The notes under the pieces: generated by a model
Database searches by the model: none
Told to the model about the DNA's origin: nothing
What the model saw: only the letters and a program-made list of their open reading frames with translations
Assembly (NCBI GenBank): GCA_029641185.1
Contig: JAPWGK010000001.1
Coordinates: forward strand, 818,501-882,500
Origin: Pseudofabraea citricarpa
Lineage: Eukaryota > Ascomycota > Leotiomycetes > Helotiales > Dermateaceae
Length of the DNA stretch: 64,000 bases
Direction of reading: 5' to 3'
Part shown: positions 1-10,825 of the stretch, one piece after another
Numbering within the stretch: the first letter of the stretch is position 1
Layout of the letters: each line of letters starts with the position of its first letter
Made by a program: the position numbers and the translations under genes

Positions 1-314
1 CTCCCGTAACAGAAACTGTCGATGATGAATGGAACACGGAGAAGAGAGGCTGGGAAGACCGGCTCCCTGACAGTCGTGAGAAGTTGCAAAGAAAAGAAGA
101 GGAGCATCGAGAGATTGAGACAGAACAGAAAATCAAGTACGAAGAGGCCATAGATTATATCTATCACTTAAAGGGCCAGCACGATCAAGCAACGGAAGAA
201 ATCTGGCAGATTATGGACTTGCTATTGAGCAAGCACAAAGTTGATAAACAATTTCTGAATGATTCCTACTTTCTAACCCACATGAAAGAATTAAGATGGT
301 TGATTTGTAATTGA
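1..314 (+). CDS. 3' end of an unrecognised protein (partial)
   Basis: A frame open from base 3 to the stop at 312-314 gives about 103 C-terminal residues; the gene starts left of the window. The visible part is highly charged (about a third D/E/K/R) and helical in character: a Glu/Lys-rich stretch (REKLQRKEEEHREIE) is followed by an amphipathic stretch with Trp and Tyr, so a coiled coil is likely. I do not recognise a family. The composition and clean frame suggest a real gene, but with no start or upstream exon visible this is only moderately supported. Confidence 0.5.
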   Translation, partial: PVTETVDDEWNTEKRGWEDRLPDSREKLQRKEEEHREIETEQKIKYEEAIDYIYHLKGQHDQATEEIWQIMDLLLSKHKVDKQFLNDSYFLTHMKELRWLICN

Positions 315-1603
315 TGTTATGGCCAAATGCTCCCTTCAAACCTTAGACACATGATAGACCAAGGCAGTAGAGTATTAGAACACCCTTATGATTCGTTTGG
401 GGTCGTTACTTCAGATTATGTTGAGTTAGTAAACTCTTCTAACATGCTGCCATTCTTACGTCTGGAAACAACACTGCGAGAAATTTTTTGACAGAATCTT
501 TAAGCAGGTTCAATGAGCCAACGACATACAACAAAGCCAATGGTCCGACCATAGCTGCTGCAGATTCTTACTCTAAACTCAAGGGTTATCCCGCTCTAGG
601 TAGGTATATCTTGAAACTCATCCGTTCACCCACGCTGACAGTCTTTTTTGCGGATAGAGAGCACAAGCGAATCCGAAGAGCAAGTTCAAGAATGGCGCAG
701 CACCACAGCTCGGATGCTCAATAATAAAATCAAACCAGGAGATACATCAGCTGCGGCGTTGTATATACAAAACGTACGCCTTTTTAAATTCGGGCTATTG
801 CTACAGAAACATCCATTCCGTCAAAGACGGAGGAACCTGATGAAATCATTACGTTTAAGATGGAACTCGCTGCAAAAATGGTGTAGCAACGTGCAGACTG
901 GCGATTCGTTTTTTCTTAAAAAGGCAAAGATTTCGTCACAGATTGTATGAAGAGTTGCTAGAGTGATGATTATAGTACGGCAATAGAATGTGTGGTGTTA
1001 AATGTTGCGCCGGGTCTAGTTAAAGCTGAGACCCTTGAAGGCAAGTATTACAAGAAGAGCCTTCAGCTATTGGTGATGAAGGTCTGGACAAAGCTCGTTG
1101 GTAATCGATAGCTTCTGCTGCTATCATACACTCCGATAATTTGGTATGATTGGGTTTAATCTATATCAATTGATCTTCAGCATTGAATCTTCCAGTGCCT
1201 TGCTTTAGCTCGCTTATTCGAACCAGAAGCTTTAGCGATGCATCACGTGAGCCAATAATTCCGCCACCATCCTCAATACTAGGCTTCCTCTACGGATGAG
1301 GAGAGCGTTCAGAAGCCTTTTGCTTTAAGAACCGAGATTCATCTCTTGACTCGAAATGTTTTGGAATCCAAAAAGTAAAAGGGGGCTCCTGGCTTATGAA
1401 AGAACTAGGTGTGGCTCAGTGGCCGAGTCCCAGGCAGCAGCCACTAAGTATGGCAAGGCAGTGACTCTTGTCAGGAGCCAGTTCTCAAGAGCAAATGTAT
1501 TAAATATCTGTCATCCAGATTTTACAGATTCAATTCTCTCAAAATCTTCTTGTTTTATTATATTCTTAAATATTGAGGTGAGAAAGTCTGCAACAGATTC
1601 GCC
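315..1603. other. Intergenic, possible gene relic
   Basis: No intact gene recognised. Around 790-960 (+) there is a stretch that reads like coding sequence in one frame (EEPDEIITFKMELAAKMV, then QRADWRFVFS) but is cut by several stops, so it could be a decayed exon. A CT-rich leader precedes the start at 1604. Confidence 0.3.
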
Positions 1604-2645
1604 ATGTCGACGTTATTGAAGAAGGCACGTGCCCTCGCTACCTCGGCCAACACCGCTGATAAACAGAAGGCACAGCAGGATGATGCGAAGGCAAAGAAGT
1701 TGGAACGTCCCAAGATGCCCAAAGTCGTAGCTACATCTTATACCTCTCTCCCAGTCGAGGTTCCAGAATCCTTTCTCTTGCCGCTCGAAGATCCCTCGCA
1801 GATCTCAGCGAAGCAGATTGACTTCTCGACTTCGGCCATCCCCGAGTATCGTGGCTTGTACGCGATCGTTCTCGACAATGTCCTGACGCGGGAAGAGTGC
1901 GACCAGCTCATTCATCTGGCCGAGCAGAGTGCTGGTGCTCACGGAGAAGATACATCCATCGAGAACAATGGCTGGCGACCGGCTATGATCAATGCCGGGC
2001 CCGGTATTGAATATTCCCAGCTCGAGTACCGGAACTCTGATCGTATCATTTGGGATCACAATGAGGTCGCGAAGAGATTATGGGCGCGATGCTTTCAGGT
2101 GGACGAAATTAGGCAGGAATTGACAAGGCTCGAATCCACCGGGAAGGGAAGTCACTATGATCCAGTGCTGGGTCGACGAAGGGGGAGAAAATGGGCTATC
2201 TTGGAACAGGGATTGAATGAAAGGCTGCGATTCTTGAAGTATGGGGCTGGACAGTATTTCAGAGGTAGGTTTCTCGATTTCAAGTTTCCTTGGTGCTGCA
2301 AAAAAAGCTGACTTGGAGCCAGAGCACTGTGATGGACAATTTTCCACCCCCGATGGCGTACAAACCTCTTTCTATACTTACCACCTCTATCTTAATGATT
2401 CGATTCAAGCTCTTCAAGCCGAGGGCTCAAAGAAAACGTCGGTTAAGTCCTTCGACCGAAATGTATGCGAAGGCGGAGCTACGAGTTTTCATTCCTCCCT
2501 CTTGGACAGACGTATTGATGTAGATCCAAAAGTTGGGAGAGTCCTTATATTTCAGCAGGGGAAACTACTTCATTCCGGGGCGGATGTAAAGGATGGAATT
2601 AAATATACTGTGCGAAGTGATCTGATGTATCAATTCGAGAAGTAG
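1604..2645 (+). CDS. Prolyl 4-hydroxylase-like 2OG-Fe(II) oxygenase
   Basis: Exons 1604-2264 and 2323-2645 give 327 residues; the 58-bp intron (GTAGGT...CCAG) is phase 1 and joins to give R-E-H-C-D. The C-terminal half carries the P4Hc dioxygenase signature: iron ligands H222-x-D224, distal H304 in LLHSG, and R318 in YTVRSD, 14 residues after the distal His, where the 2-oxoglutarate-binding basic residue normally lies. The family hydroxylates prolyl or other protein residues using Fe(II), O2 and 2-oxoglutarate; the substrate here cannot be told. The N-terminal 60 residues are Lys/Ala-rich and may be disordered. No signal peptide is seen, so a cytosolic or nuclear role is inferred. The start has a good context (gccATGt). 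Confidence 0.85.
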
Positions 2646-3337
2646 AAAAGAACACAATCGGTTGGCTAGGTAACTTGGCTTATCGCGAGAGGGGTTGCAA
2701 TTTTTCTTTTTTTAGTTTCTGGTTTCCCATTTCACAATCGTGGAGCTGCATTAAAAGTTGCGTACATATCTTCATGTCGTTCGGTCTCTATAGGAATACA
2801 AATTTCGAATCAAAAGTGTAAAGAAGAGCTATGGGGAAGGTGTCTTCACAGTCCACAGTGAGGTGTGTACCTAGTAGACCAGCAGGCCTTCTGGTGCCGG
2901 GACTCCGTGATGATCGTTTTCGTACCTCGAATTAAGGCTAACCGCGTCATGGGGCATCCGGAATTGACGACAAAGTCGGATGAGAAAGTCTTGGGCCGGT
3001 CTTGGGGCTGTCAGAGAGGAGAGCAAAAGAGAGTTGAAAACGAAGAACGGGTGTGCAAGCTCTTCTAGACAAGAATTCCTCCCGCCACAGAGAAAGCTCA
3101 GAAGGTGTTGAAACAAGCAGGCTTCCCCGGCGCAATTTCTCTTGCTTACGACTGGCCTCGATCGCACATTCTACAGTACATACATAACATACACATTCTC
3201 CTCTCCGCCGATCAATCTCCTTTCACGACATACCTAGCCACCTACAAACCCGACCGGCGTAACCATCTACCTACAATTCATCATAGCTACTTTGCAGTGC
3301 GGACCACGGAATGATAGGCCTCCAACGGGATCCCGCC
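2646..3337. other. Intergenic region with 5' leader of the phosphatase gene
   Basis: No gene recognised. The last 150 bp (CATACATAACATACACATTC..., C/A/T-rich) look like the transcription start area of the next gene. Confidence 0.4.
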
Positions 3338-4471
3338 ATGGTTCAGCCACCACGATCGCGTTCAAGACGGAGCTTGTACATCGCCCCGGTTGTGTTATTG
3401 CTTCTCATCTGGACGACCTTCTTTCTCTCGGGGCGCGGAGGCATAATGGGCACGTCAGAAGGCGATGCCCCAGCAGCGGAGGGGCAGCAGGACGACGCAG
3501 CAGCAGCAGCGGCCGGTGAACAAGCACCAGAGAAATACAACGGGGCGGCAACGCCAGCGTTCGCGGATATGACACAGCTGATGGATCTGCCTGCGAACTA
3601 TGTACCAGAGACTGGCAAGCACCGAAAGGACGGCCGACTGGTCATCGTCGGCGACGTACACGGCATGAAGGAGTCGCTTGAGAAATTGCTCAAGAAGATC
3701 AAGTTCGACAAGAAGACTGATCACCTGGTGCTGGCTGGCGACATGATATCGAAGGGGCCTGACTCCCCAGGAGTCGTGGATCTTGCCATGAAATATGGAG
3801 CTACTGGTGTGCGAGGAAACCACGAAGACCGTGTCCTCCTCGTGCACGCCGATATGGAGGCCAACCATGTCAATATGAACACCCCCAGCCCCGACGAGAA
3901 TCCGGAGAAGAAAGTTGACGGGCTGGAGGAGCTGAGCTATAGCCACGGCGATTATAAAGACCGGGCACTGGTGCGGGCTCTGGGAAAAGAGAGAATCCAA
4001 TGGTTGAAGAAATGCCCTGTTATTCTCCGAGTCGGCGAGTGCGGCAGTATGGGCGAGGTGGTTGTCGTTCATGCTGGGCTGGCCCCAGGCGTTGAATTGA
4101 AGCGCCAGGATCCGGCTATGGTCATGAATATGCGCACCATCGATGAAGATGGGGTGCCCAGTGATGGGCGTGACGGAAAAGCCTGGCAGAAGGTAAATTC
4201 AACCATGTTGCCATTTCATGACTGAGGAGAGACTAACCAAGACCAGGCATGGAACAAATATCAAAAACATCTTCCCTCCAAGAAGAGGTCAACTGTCATC
4301 TACGGCCACGATTCCAAGCGCGGCCTCCAGCTCGAGAAGTATAGCATGGGGATTGATTCCGGCTGTCTGAAAGGTGGGAAGCTGAGCGCCATGGTCATCC
4401 AAGGAGCCTATTCCGACTACAAGCACAAGATCGTGTCTGTCGGGTGTCCTGATGGCAGGAGTGGTAAATAG
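3338..4471 (+). CDS. Membrane-anchored calcineurin-like phosphoesterase (Ppn2-like)
   Basis: Exons 3338-4192 and 4247-4471 give 359 residues; the 54-bp intron (GTAAAT...CCAG) is phase 0. I chose the ATG at 3338 (cccgccATGG, strong context); an in-frame ATG at 3311 would add nine residues. A single N-terminal hydrophobic helix (about 12-31) follows a basic stretch (RSRSRR), so this is a type II membrane protein, followed by an Ala/Gln-rich linker. The catalytic domain has the PPP/ApaH-type metal motifs GDVHG (105-109), GDMISKGPD (134-142), GNHED (160-164), HAGL and, after the intron, YGHDSKRG. Layout and motifs match fungal vacuolar Ppn2-like endopolyphosphatases (yeast YNL217W); that role is by family resemblance. 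Confidence 0.85.
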
Positions 4472-7400
4472 ACGAGTCGTACTCGCTTTTTAATCATCCT
4501 TCTTCTTTTCGTTTGTCGCGCTGGCATTAGAATACAGAGATACCATAAGGAGTGTGTGGGCGTTTGTTTTTTATCTCCCTTTAGGATTCTCCGCCATCAC
4601 GATTCGCTTGGTGGGGACGGCATTTTGGGATTGAGATTGGGATTACTTGGGTAAGAAAGACTACAGCTTAGAATTTGTAATTGCTACCTCAGTGGATGGA
4701 ACCAAGACGGGTATTTTTTAGATGGGACCGGTATAAGACACTTGTAATACTTAGCAACAGTTTAACCAACGGATTGTTCTCATTGATCAATGGTGACACT
4801 TTGTCTGCATTGCAGGACGTTACATCGGGTGAAGACTTCTTGAATGTTACTTTACATTCGCGCTACGAACAGGCATTGCTGTATGCGATGCAAGTTTCCG
4901 CTACATTCAAAATCTTGCGGTAGAATAGCATGAGCCTCCACTCCACAGGTCGCTCACTCGCCGTGAAAGACCAGATGCGGAAAGCCCTCAACTCAAGCTT
5001 CCATCACCACGACAACAATCGAGGATTCCTTCTCACTCGAGTTAGTCAGGCCTGTCGAGAATCGATCATCAGCCCCAAGCCCCTTCCATATATGCAAACC
5101 CTGGGACGTTTTCAGCACCGCGCTTATCCAGATGGATATGCTGAAGCTTTTGGGTTCTCGGCGTGGCTGTAGAAGAGAAACAGAATTTGATAACTTTACG
5201 GCATCACGCATGCCATGTCGTGCAATGGATGTGTCACGTGCCTGTTTTGATAAGACCCCATTCTTCTTCGAAGGCCAACATATCTCTTCCAGCTTCGTTT
5301 TACAAGACATGAGAGCATATCCCGACAAAGAAAAAAAAAGGACGAGGAAATCTGGGGTTCAACCCCGCATACCCACTCCGTCCGTCTCTTCCTTGCCTTG
5401 CTTCCCATCCCCACATCATAAAATAATGATAAACAATAGGCGAAGCAAGGAAGCAAGGGATAGAGAAAACCGATGCGTTGTCCGTCCGCTCCACTCTTTC
5501 CCCCACCGCCGTTTATTTGCTTTCCTTTTGGTGCTGTGGGTACAGTAGGAGAAGGCTTGATACCGTAGCTCATCGCGTCTTTCCGTCTCTCTTGGTTTGA
5601 GCTTGTTTCTTTCCTGTCGTTGGCTTCCTACTGTAAGGGTGTCGGCCGAGAAGAAGCCGGGGGGGGTTTTCGACGACCAAGCTCTCTCCTCTGTCGGTGG
5701 GCGCGGTGCTTTGATTTTAGGGGGAGGAGAAAAGGCTACTCGTTTACCGTACTTTGTTCTTGGGGGAGAGGCCTGGGTTTGAGGTAGCTCTGGATTTATT
5801 ACTGTGTGCTTGATGGATGGATGGGATAGGATGGATTGCGGATTCTTACTTTGCTGTACGGTACTGTACTGTGAGGAGATCAACGAACATTCTTTAGCGA
5901 GCACCCCGCTACCCCGCCCCGCAGCCCGTCTCTCGCTCGTTCTCGTTTCTCGTTCCTCGGCCGAGGAACAGAGTTCCCTCTCGTTGATTACTCGAGTGCC
6001 TGATCCAATTGCTAGCTATGTAAGCAAGGAACGGTATACTGTAGGAAGTAAAGGGAAGAAACCTTCTGTTGTTGAATGTTTAGCAGGAGTAGATTTACGA
6101 GTATTTAGATATGGGTATGCTCTATTGTACAGCCGTGATAAAAAAGATCATAACTCTTGTCTGTACCTAGCTGCGAGATGAAATCAGCAGCGGTGTATTA
6201 ACTGAGTTGGTGCGGCTCAAGTTCGATGTTTTTCTTTTCCTTTTTTGGTGGTTGGCGCCAGCAAAGGAGAATGCCATGCCACCACGTCTTTTGATTCGGT
6301 GGTTATATTTACAGATACCCTGCGCGTGTTAAGATAGCCCTCGCCATTATTATGTTTCTCTGATGTCGAAACCCAGAAAGGTAGTTGCGTCACGGGTCTA
6401 AGGTACCAACTGCAACCACACACGACATACACAATACCCTCTGATATCATCAGCACCGGCACAGTCATACTATTTGCATTCCAGGTCGCTCAGACGTGCT
6501 CGTGTCGCGTTTCTACAATAAAGTGCCTACCACCAACGGTTCATGAGTTCCCGTCGAAAGTTGAAAGTTTGATATCGCTAGGCAGCAATGACGGAATCCA
6601 CCACAGACCGCGTCTCAATAGCGAGCGGACGGTTATATCAGGATCGAAACAATCAGAGCTTGACTTTTCGGCATCCGAAGAAGAAAATCCCCAGAAGGGC
6701 AAGTGGCAAAGTATATACAGGTAGCGGTACTTTAGAAGAGCCGGAGGAACGCGTCATAGTAGCGGGAGGGAAATGAATTGTGAATAGGGGAGAGGGAAGC
6801 GTGACTGATCTGCTAAGTAGCAAAAGTAAACTCGAAGAAGTTCAAGCGCTTCAGCATGATCGAGTGATTAGAGTCGACATACCTTCCGGGGAGATACTTA
6901 TCCTGAAAGAGATAAATCATACGCGCGAGAGCCTCTACCTTACTCCGCCCCAAACCATCCTTCATCAACTGAAAAGAAAACCCTCATGTCCCGTCACGAT
7001 GGGAAGAAAAATATCCCTCGCTTACCCCCCAAGACAAACCTCTCACCGCCGCGGCATAGCCAAACGCGATGATAATAATTGACTCAAGCCTTGGGGGTTT
7101 AATGCGGTTCTGTGAGAAGGAAGAGGAGGAGGCTGTGTTCACATGTATGCAAATGCAAACGTTAATCGCCGTTGAACTTGGCATCTCAGAGATAAGACGA
7201 CGCGAACGCCCGAAATCATGCCAGCATGGCAGTCAGGGTGAGTCAATCGGTTATTCACGGGCATGGTTCTTCGGCCAACGCTGCATCTTACCAAGACAGT
7301 CTTTCTTCATCCTGCGAGGCTGTCTGAAGAATCTGATAACTCAGTATCAAATGTTTGAGAGTTTTGGGTGGGGCTGATCGTTACAGAACTTCAAAGGTTG

Positions 7401-8340
7401 ATTCTATACTCGCACGTGACTTATGATGACATGATTGATCTTCGGGCTCGATGTCCTAGTCAACGCCACAGACTTCGGCGGTGTGAGGTTCGATCTGATA
7501 ATTTTGGATTGCTATTTGTCCTTTCCTGCTGAGCTGTCCTGGCCCCGTGCAGAAACTCATCACTTCGACGACAAGTGGTTACCGAGCATGTTCATCTCAA
7601 TTCCGGATCAGGATACCGGACTCGTATGACGAATGGTGTTTGTTCTTGACCACGTCATCACAACACGTCTGAGACTTGTAAGCGATGCTGAACGTCGCCT
7701 CCAGTGCGAGTACCTCAGTGGTCCGCAGGTTGTAATCTGGATAAAAAACACGGGCGCTTGATCAACAATGTAGGACTCCGGAAACCGACAGGACAAAGCC
7801 GGATGCGATGAAGATCAACAGGGTGCAGCGCTCCCTGGTTGCTTTTGCTTTGTATTATGGGAAGGTCACTTGAATGCGCACATCTCCGACTCTGGGAGGT
7901 TCTGAGGCGGGTGATGGCATGGCCTCATTGTGCTTCTCGGGTGGTTACTTGCATCGGTGACACGACGTCGAACCTCGCATGTGTGCATTCGTGCATGCGT
8001 GCAGCGACTGGTAACCAATGCCATCAATCGATGGGTCAACGTTGATGTAAACAAGTCGCACAGAGCACAGAGCACTCTGCAGAATCTGATAATTCTTTTT
8101 TTTTTAGATAAGAAATTGTCTCGATCAGCGATGGATGTAGGTAACCGACGGCTGAATAGATGAGATGACCATCAAACGACAAGACAGACGAAACCCGGGT
8201 CGCACATAGAATACGTGTTCCAACGGTTTCTCGCACCTGGGGGAAGGGAGCGCGGATGATGCGATGCAGCAGAGATAAGACGAAGTTGGAGTGTTACATA
8301 AGTTGATGATCTCCATGGCGTTTCCATCTGGGTTGACAGG

Positions 8341-8397
8341 TTGCTTGCTTGGCCTTGGCTCATCGCTTGTGCAGACAAGCAAGCAAGCAAGAAGACA
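8341..8397. repeat. CTTG/CAAG inverted repeat
   Basis: Left arm TTGCTTGCTTG near 8341 and right arm CAAGCAAGCAAGCAAG near 8379-8394 are complementary and could form a hairpin of about 11 bp. Another CTTGCTTGG copy lies at about 8702. Confidence 0.5.
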
Positions 8398-9240
8398 AGC
8401 TGAGCCGACCTCTTCTCCACAAAGGCGCATCCTTTGGAATGTTGCAAATCGCCTGAGTCGGTGGTGCAGGTGGTCTAGAGCGTGACTCTGGGGTCTGAAC
8501 AAAGAAGACAGCCTACGATGCTGGGCACCACAGAAGAACAGTGGAATCGTCTTTCTTTTGGTTGGTCTCGACTCGTTGGCTTGGTGCTTGCATCGATATC
8601 GTGCCATCTCCTGTCCTTGCTGTCCGGCAGACGCCACGTGCCATGGCGTCTTGGGGACTGAAGGAGTCCCCGAAAGTCCCCAAAGACCTAATGCAAGCCA
8701 TTGGCTTGCTTGGCTTCAGTTCATTATGCCGCGAGCATGGGGCTGACTGTACCTCTGGAAGGCTTGCGCTGTCGTCTTCGGCATCAACTGGTGTGGTGTG
8801 GTGTGGTTGTGGATGTGGATATGGGTTGGTGGCGATACCCGTACCATATTGAACAGCTCGCTCACCAGAGACAAGAGACAAGACAATAGGAATTCCCTCA
8901 GCGAGGCATTATCCAGATCTCAAATTCGCGCAGAGGCCCACCGCATACATATATTTCTTGCGCCTCGCTCGAGTCACGCACATCTCGTCGACTTGTTGCC
9001 CTCCAGACCTCGGAATGTCCATCGAGTGGCATCAACACAGCCATAATGCCCAGACAATGCCCAGACAGTGCCCAGCCGTTCCAAGACTTTTAAAGTTGAC
9101 CACTCACAAGGGTCGCGCGAGGCCAGCGATAGACGAAACAGCGCTCAGTGGCCACGCGCCAGCAAAAGGCACGGACGAGGTTTGTTTGGGATGACGTCCC
9201 AGGCTATGACTGCCTGTAGAAACACTGGCCACAGACCAGC

Positions 9241-9330
9241 CAGCGCCCTCACCACCCCCCTAGCACCCCCCCAAGCAGCCCCCCAAGCACGCCCAACCAC
9301 ACCCAACCACACCCCCCAACGCACCCTGAC
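9241..9330 (-). repeat. C-run tract; G-quadruplex candidate on the minus strand
   Basis: The plus strand has six C-runs of 3-7 bases separated by short spacers (ACCACCCCCC, GCACCCCCCC, GCAGCCCCCC, CGCCC, ACACCC, ACACCCCCC). The minus strand therefore has at least four closely spaced G-runs, enough for a G-quadruplex, about 350-430 bp before the start of the next gene. It also contains CCCCT, the core of a stress-response element. Confidence 0.5.
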
Positions 9331-9458
9331 GACCCTCTCTCTTACCTCTGAGACGCACTCCACCACTTCCCTCCGTGCACTAGATCTGTGCTTGGCGAAA
9401 TGCGGGGTTCCCCTCGTTGGTTAGTGAGATGCTGAACCTTGTCCCTGCTTCCATCCCT

Positions 9459-9676
9459 GACTCTCTCTCTCTCTCTCTCCCTCATCAAAGAAAAAGTCAG
9501 CTGCCACTCACATGCCCAATGCCCATCGTGCCATGCTGCTACCATCCTGTACGTATATAAGTATCGTCAGCCCAGCCCTTGCACAAAGACAAAGTCCTCT
9601 TTATACTTGCCCACCTCAATTGGACTGAACTAGAACCTTTTGACTTTATACACCCCCGAACCAACATACCAGCAAG
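9459..9676 (+). promoter_or_regulatory. Core promoter of the repeat-motif gene
   Basis: A pyrimidine tract (CT)n at 9463-9480 is followed by TATATAA at 9554-9560, 117 bp before the ATG at 9677. A CT block plus TATA box is typical of strongly transcribed fungal genes. Confidence 0.5.
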
Positions 9677-10825
9677 ATGTCTGTATCATCGGCCTCAAGA
9701 AGCACCAACATCCAATGGGCCCCTGAGCTACGTACGTCACCCTCTCTCCCTGGGAGAAAACTTGCTGATGTGTGATGAACAGGTCGCCCCTCGAATGAGG
9801 AAGACGACTATGTGTCGGATGAGGACCCCGAGGCCTACAAAGAGGATTGGACCAAGACGACAGATGACAAGAACAGTTTTGCCTCTCAGCATCTCCGCAA
9901 GAACATTGGCGGGCTGAAATGGAAGAAGATTGACAACTATCCCGTCGTCAACGCCACTGGGCCTGGCGCCGAGAAGGATCGCTCCGGCAGCATACTCAGC
10001 GTCTTTGAAATTGGCCACCAAGATGGCGTCAAGCTGCCCGAGACGGCTGCGGAGCGTGAAGAGTACGAGCGGAAGCGACGTGCGTCAAGCTTGGGGACTC
10101 AGATCGAGAAGATTGAGAATTATCCTCAATTGCAGAAGGAGTATCTCGAGAACCGACAGGGTAGCGTTCTGAGCGCATTTAATCGAGAGCACCAGCATTT
10201 CGATGACGCTATCGTATTACCCGAAGAGCCAACCCAAGAGCGAAGACAATCAAACGTCGGCATTGAGAAGATCGAGAACTACCCCACATTGTCCAAGGAA
10301 GAGCGCAAAGATAAGGAAGGCCGACATAGCAGCATCCTTGGTGTGTTTGACGATCACGGAGATTCTTCCGATGAGGTCGTCGAGACAGCACCAAAAGAAC
10401 GTCGTCCATCCAACGTATCAGCTCGTCCCGTGATCGAAAACTACCCGGTGAACTCGCACAAGCGAACAACCAGCAACGGCACTTCTGGTTTGGAAGTTCC
10501 AAATGCCGACTCAAAGAATCGCCGCGGCAGCGTCTCGAATATCAAGGACCGTCGTGGCAGTGTTCTGAGTTTATGGACCGACAATAGTGATGAACATGAC
10601 TTCGTTGTCGACGACAAGGACAGCGATCGTCAATCAAGCCGCTCCAGTATTGGATCGGGTCTCAACGTGCCTGGCTCTAAGAAGGCACGCGCTTTGTCTG
10701 GTTCTGGGTCTGGGCAAGATCGCCGTGGGAGTATCCTGAGCATGTGGTCCCCTGGCAAGGACAAGGATGGATTCGACGTGATTGATCACTGGGACGATGA
10801 CCCAACAATTCACGAGGAAAAGTGA
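9677..10825 (+). CDS. Protein with repeated I(D/E)NYP and RxGS(I/V)L motifs
   Basis: Exons 9677-9731 and 9783-10825 give 365 residues; the 51-bp intron is phase 1 (GTACGT...ACAG). The protein is hydrophilic with no signal peptide, membrane helix or domain that I recognise. Two motifs recur. I-D/E-N-Y-P occurs at 68, 129, 182 and 236. A block of the form D/N/G-R-x-G/S-S-I/V-L-S/G-x-F/W occurs at about 84, 142, 198, 274 and 331. Extra RRxS sites are RRPS (19-22), RRAS, RRQS, RRPS and RRGS (266-269). Most blocks fit the basophilic kinase consensus R-R/x-x-S (PKA/AGC type), so a multiply phosphorylated scaffold or regulator is a reasonable inference. Acidic patches follow most blocks. The gene has its own TATA promoter and a long upstream region. 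Confidence 0.75.

Larger units (their letters stand above)
4472..9676. other. 5.2-kb gene-poor region upstream of the repeat-motif gene
   Basis: I find no recognisable protein. Open frames exist on both strands (up to about 170 codons) but have low-complexity, shadow-like translations. The region is rich in simple sequence: CTTG/CAAG repeats (8341-8397), GT-rich DNA (8785-8830), a short tandem repeat (about 9044-9075), C-runs (9241-9330) and a CT microsatellite (9463-9480). It behaves like a long promoter/leader, possibly with non-coding transcripts. Confidence 0.45.

Noticed and set aside
5348..5368. GGGGTTCAACCCC, a tRNA T-arm-like sequence
   Set aside because: The T stem does not pair over five bases and there is no acceptor, D-arm or anticodon arm around it.
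5416..5904. 162-codon open frame on the minus strand
   Set aside because: Composition is low-complexity and basic, with no family pattern; neighbours on the same DNA show equally long frames in other phases.
8125..8637. 170-codon open frame on the minus strand
   Set aside because: It overlaps the CTTG/CAAG repeat and translates it as LACLLACLL; looks like a chance frame in GC-rich DNA.
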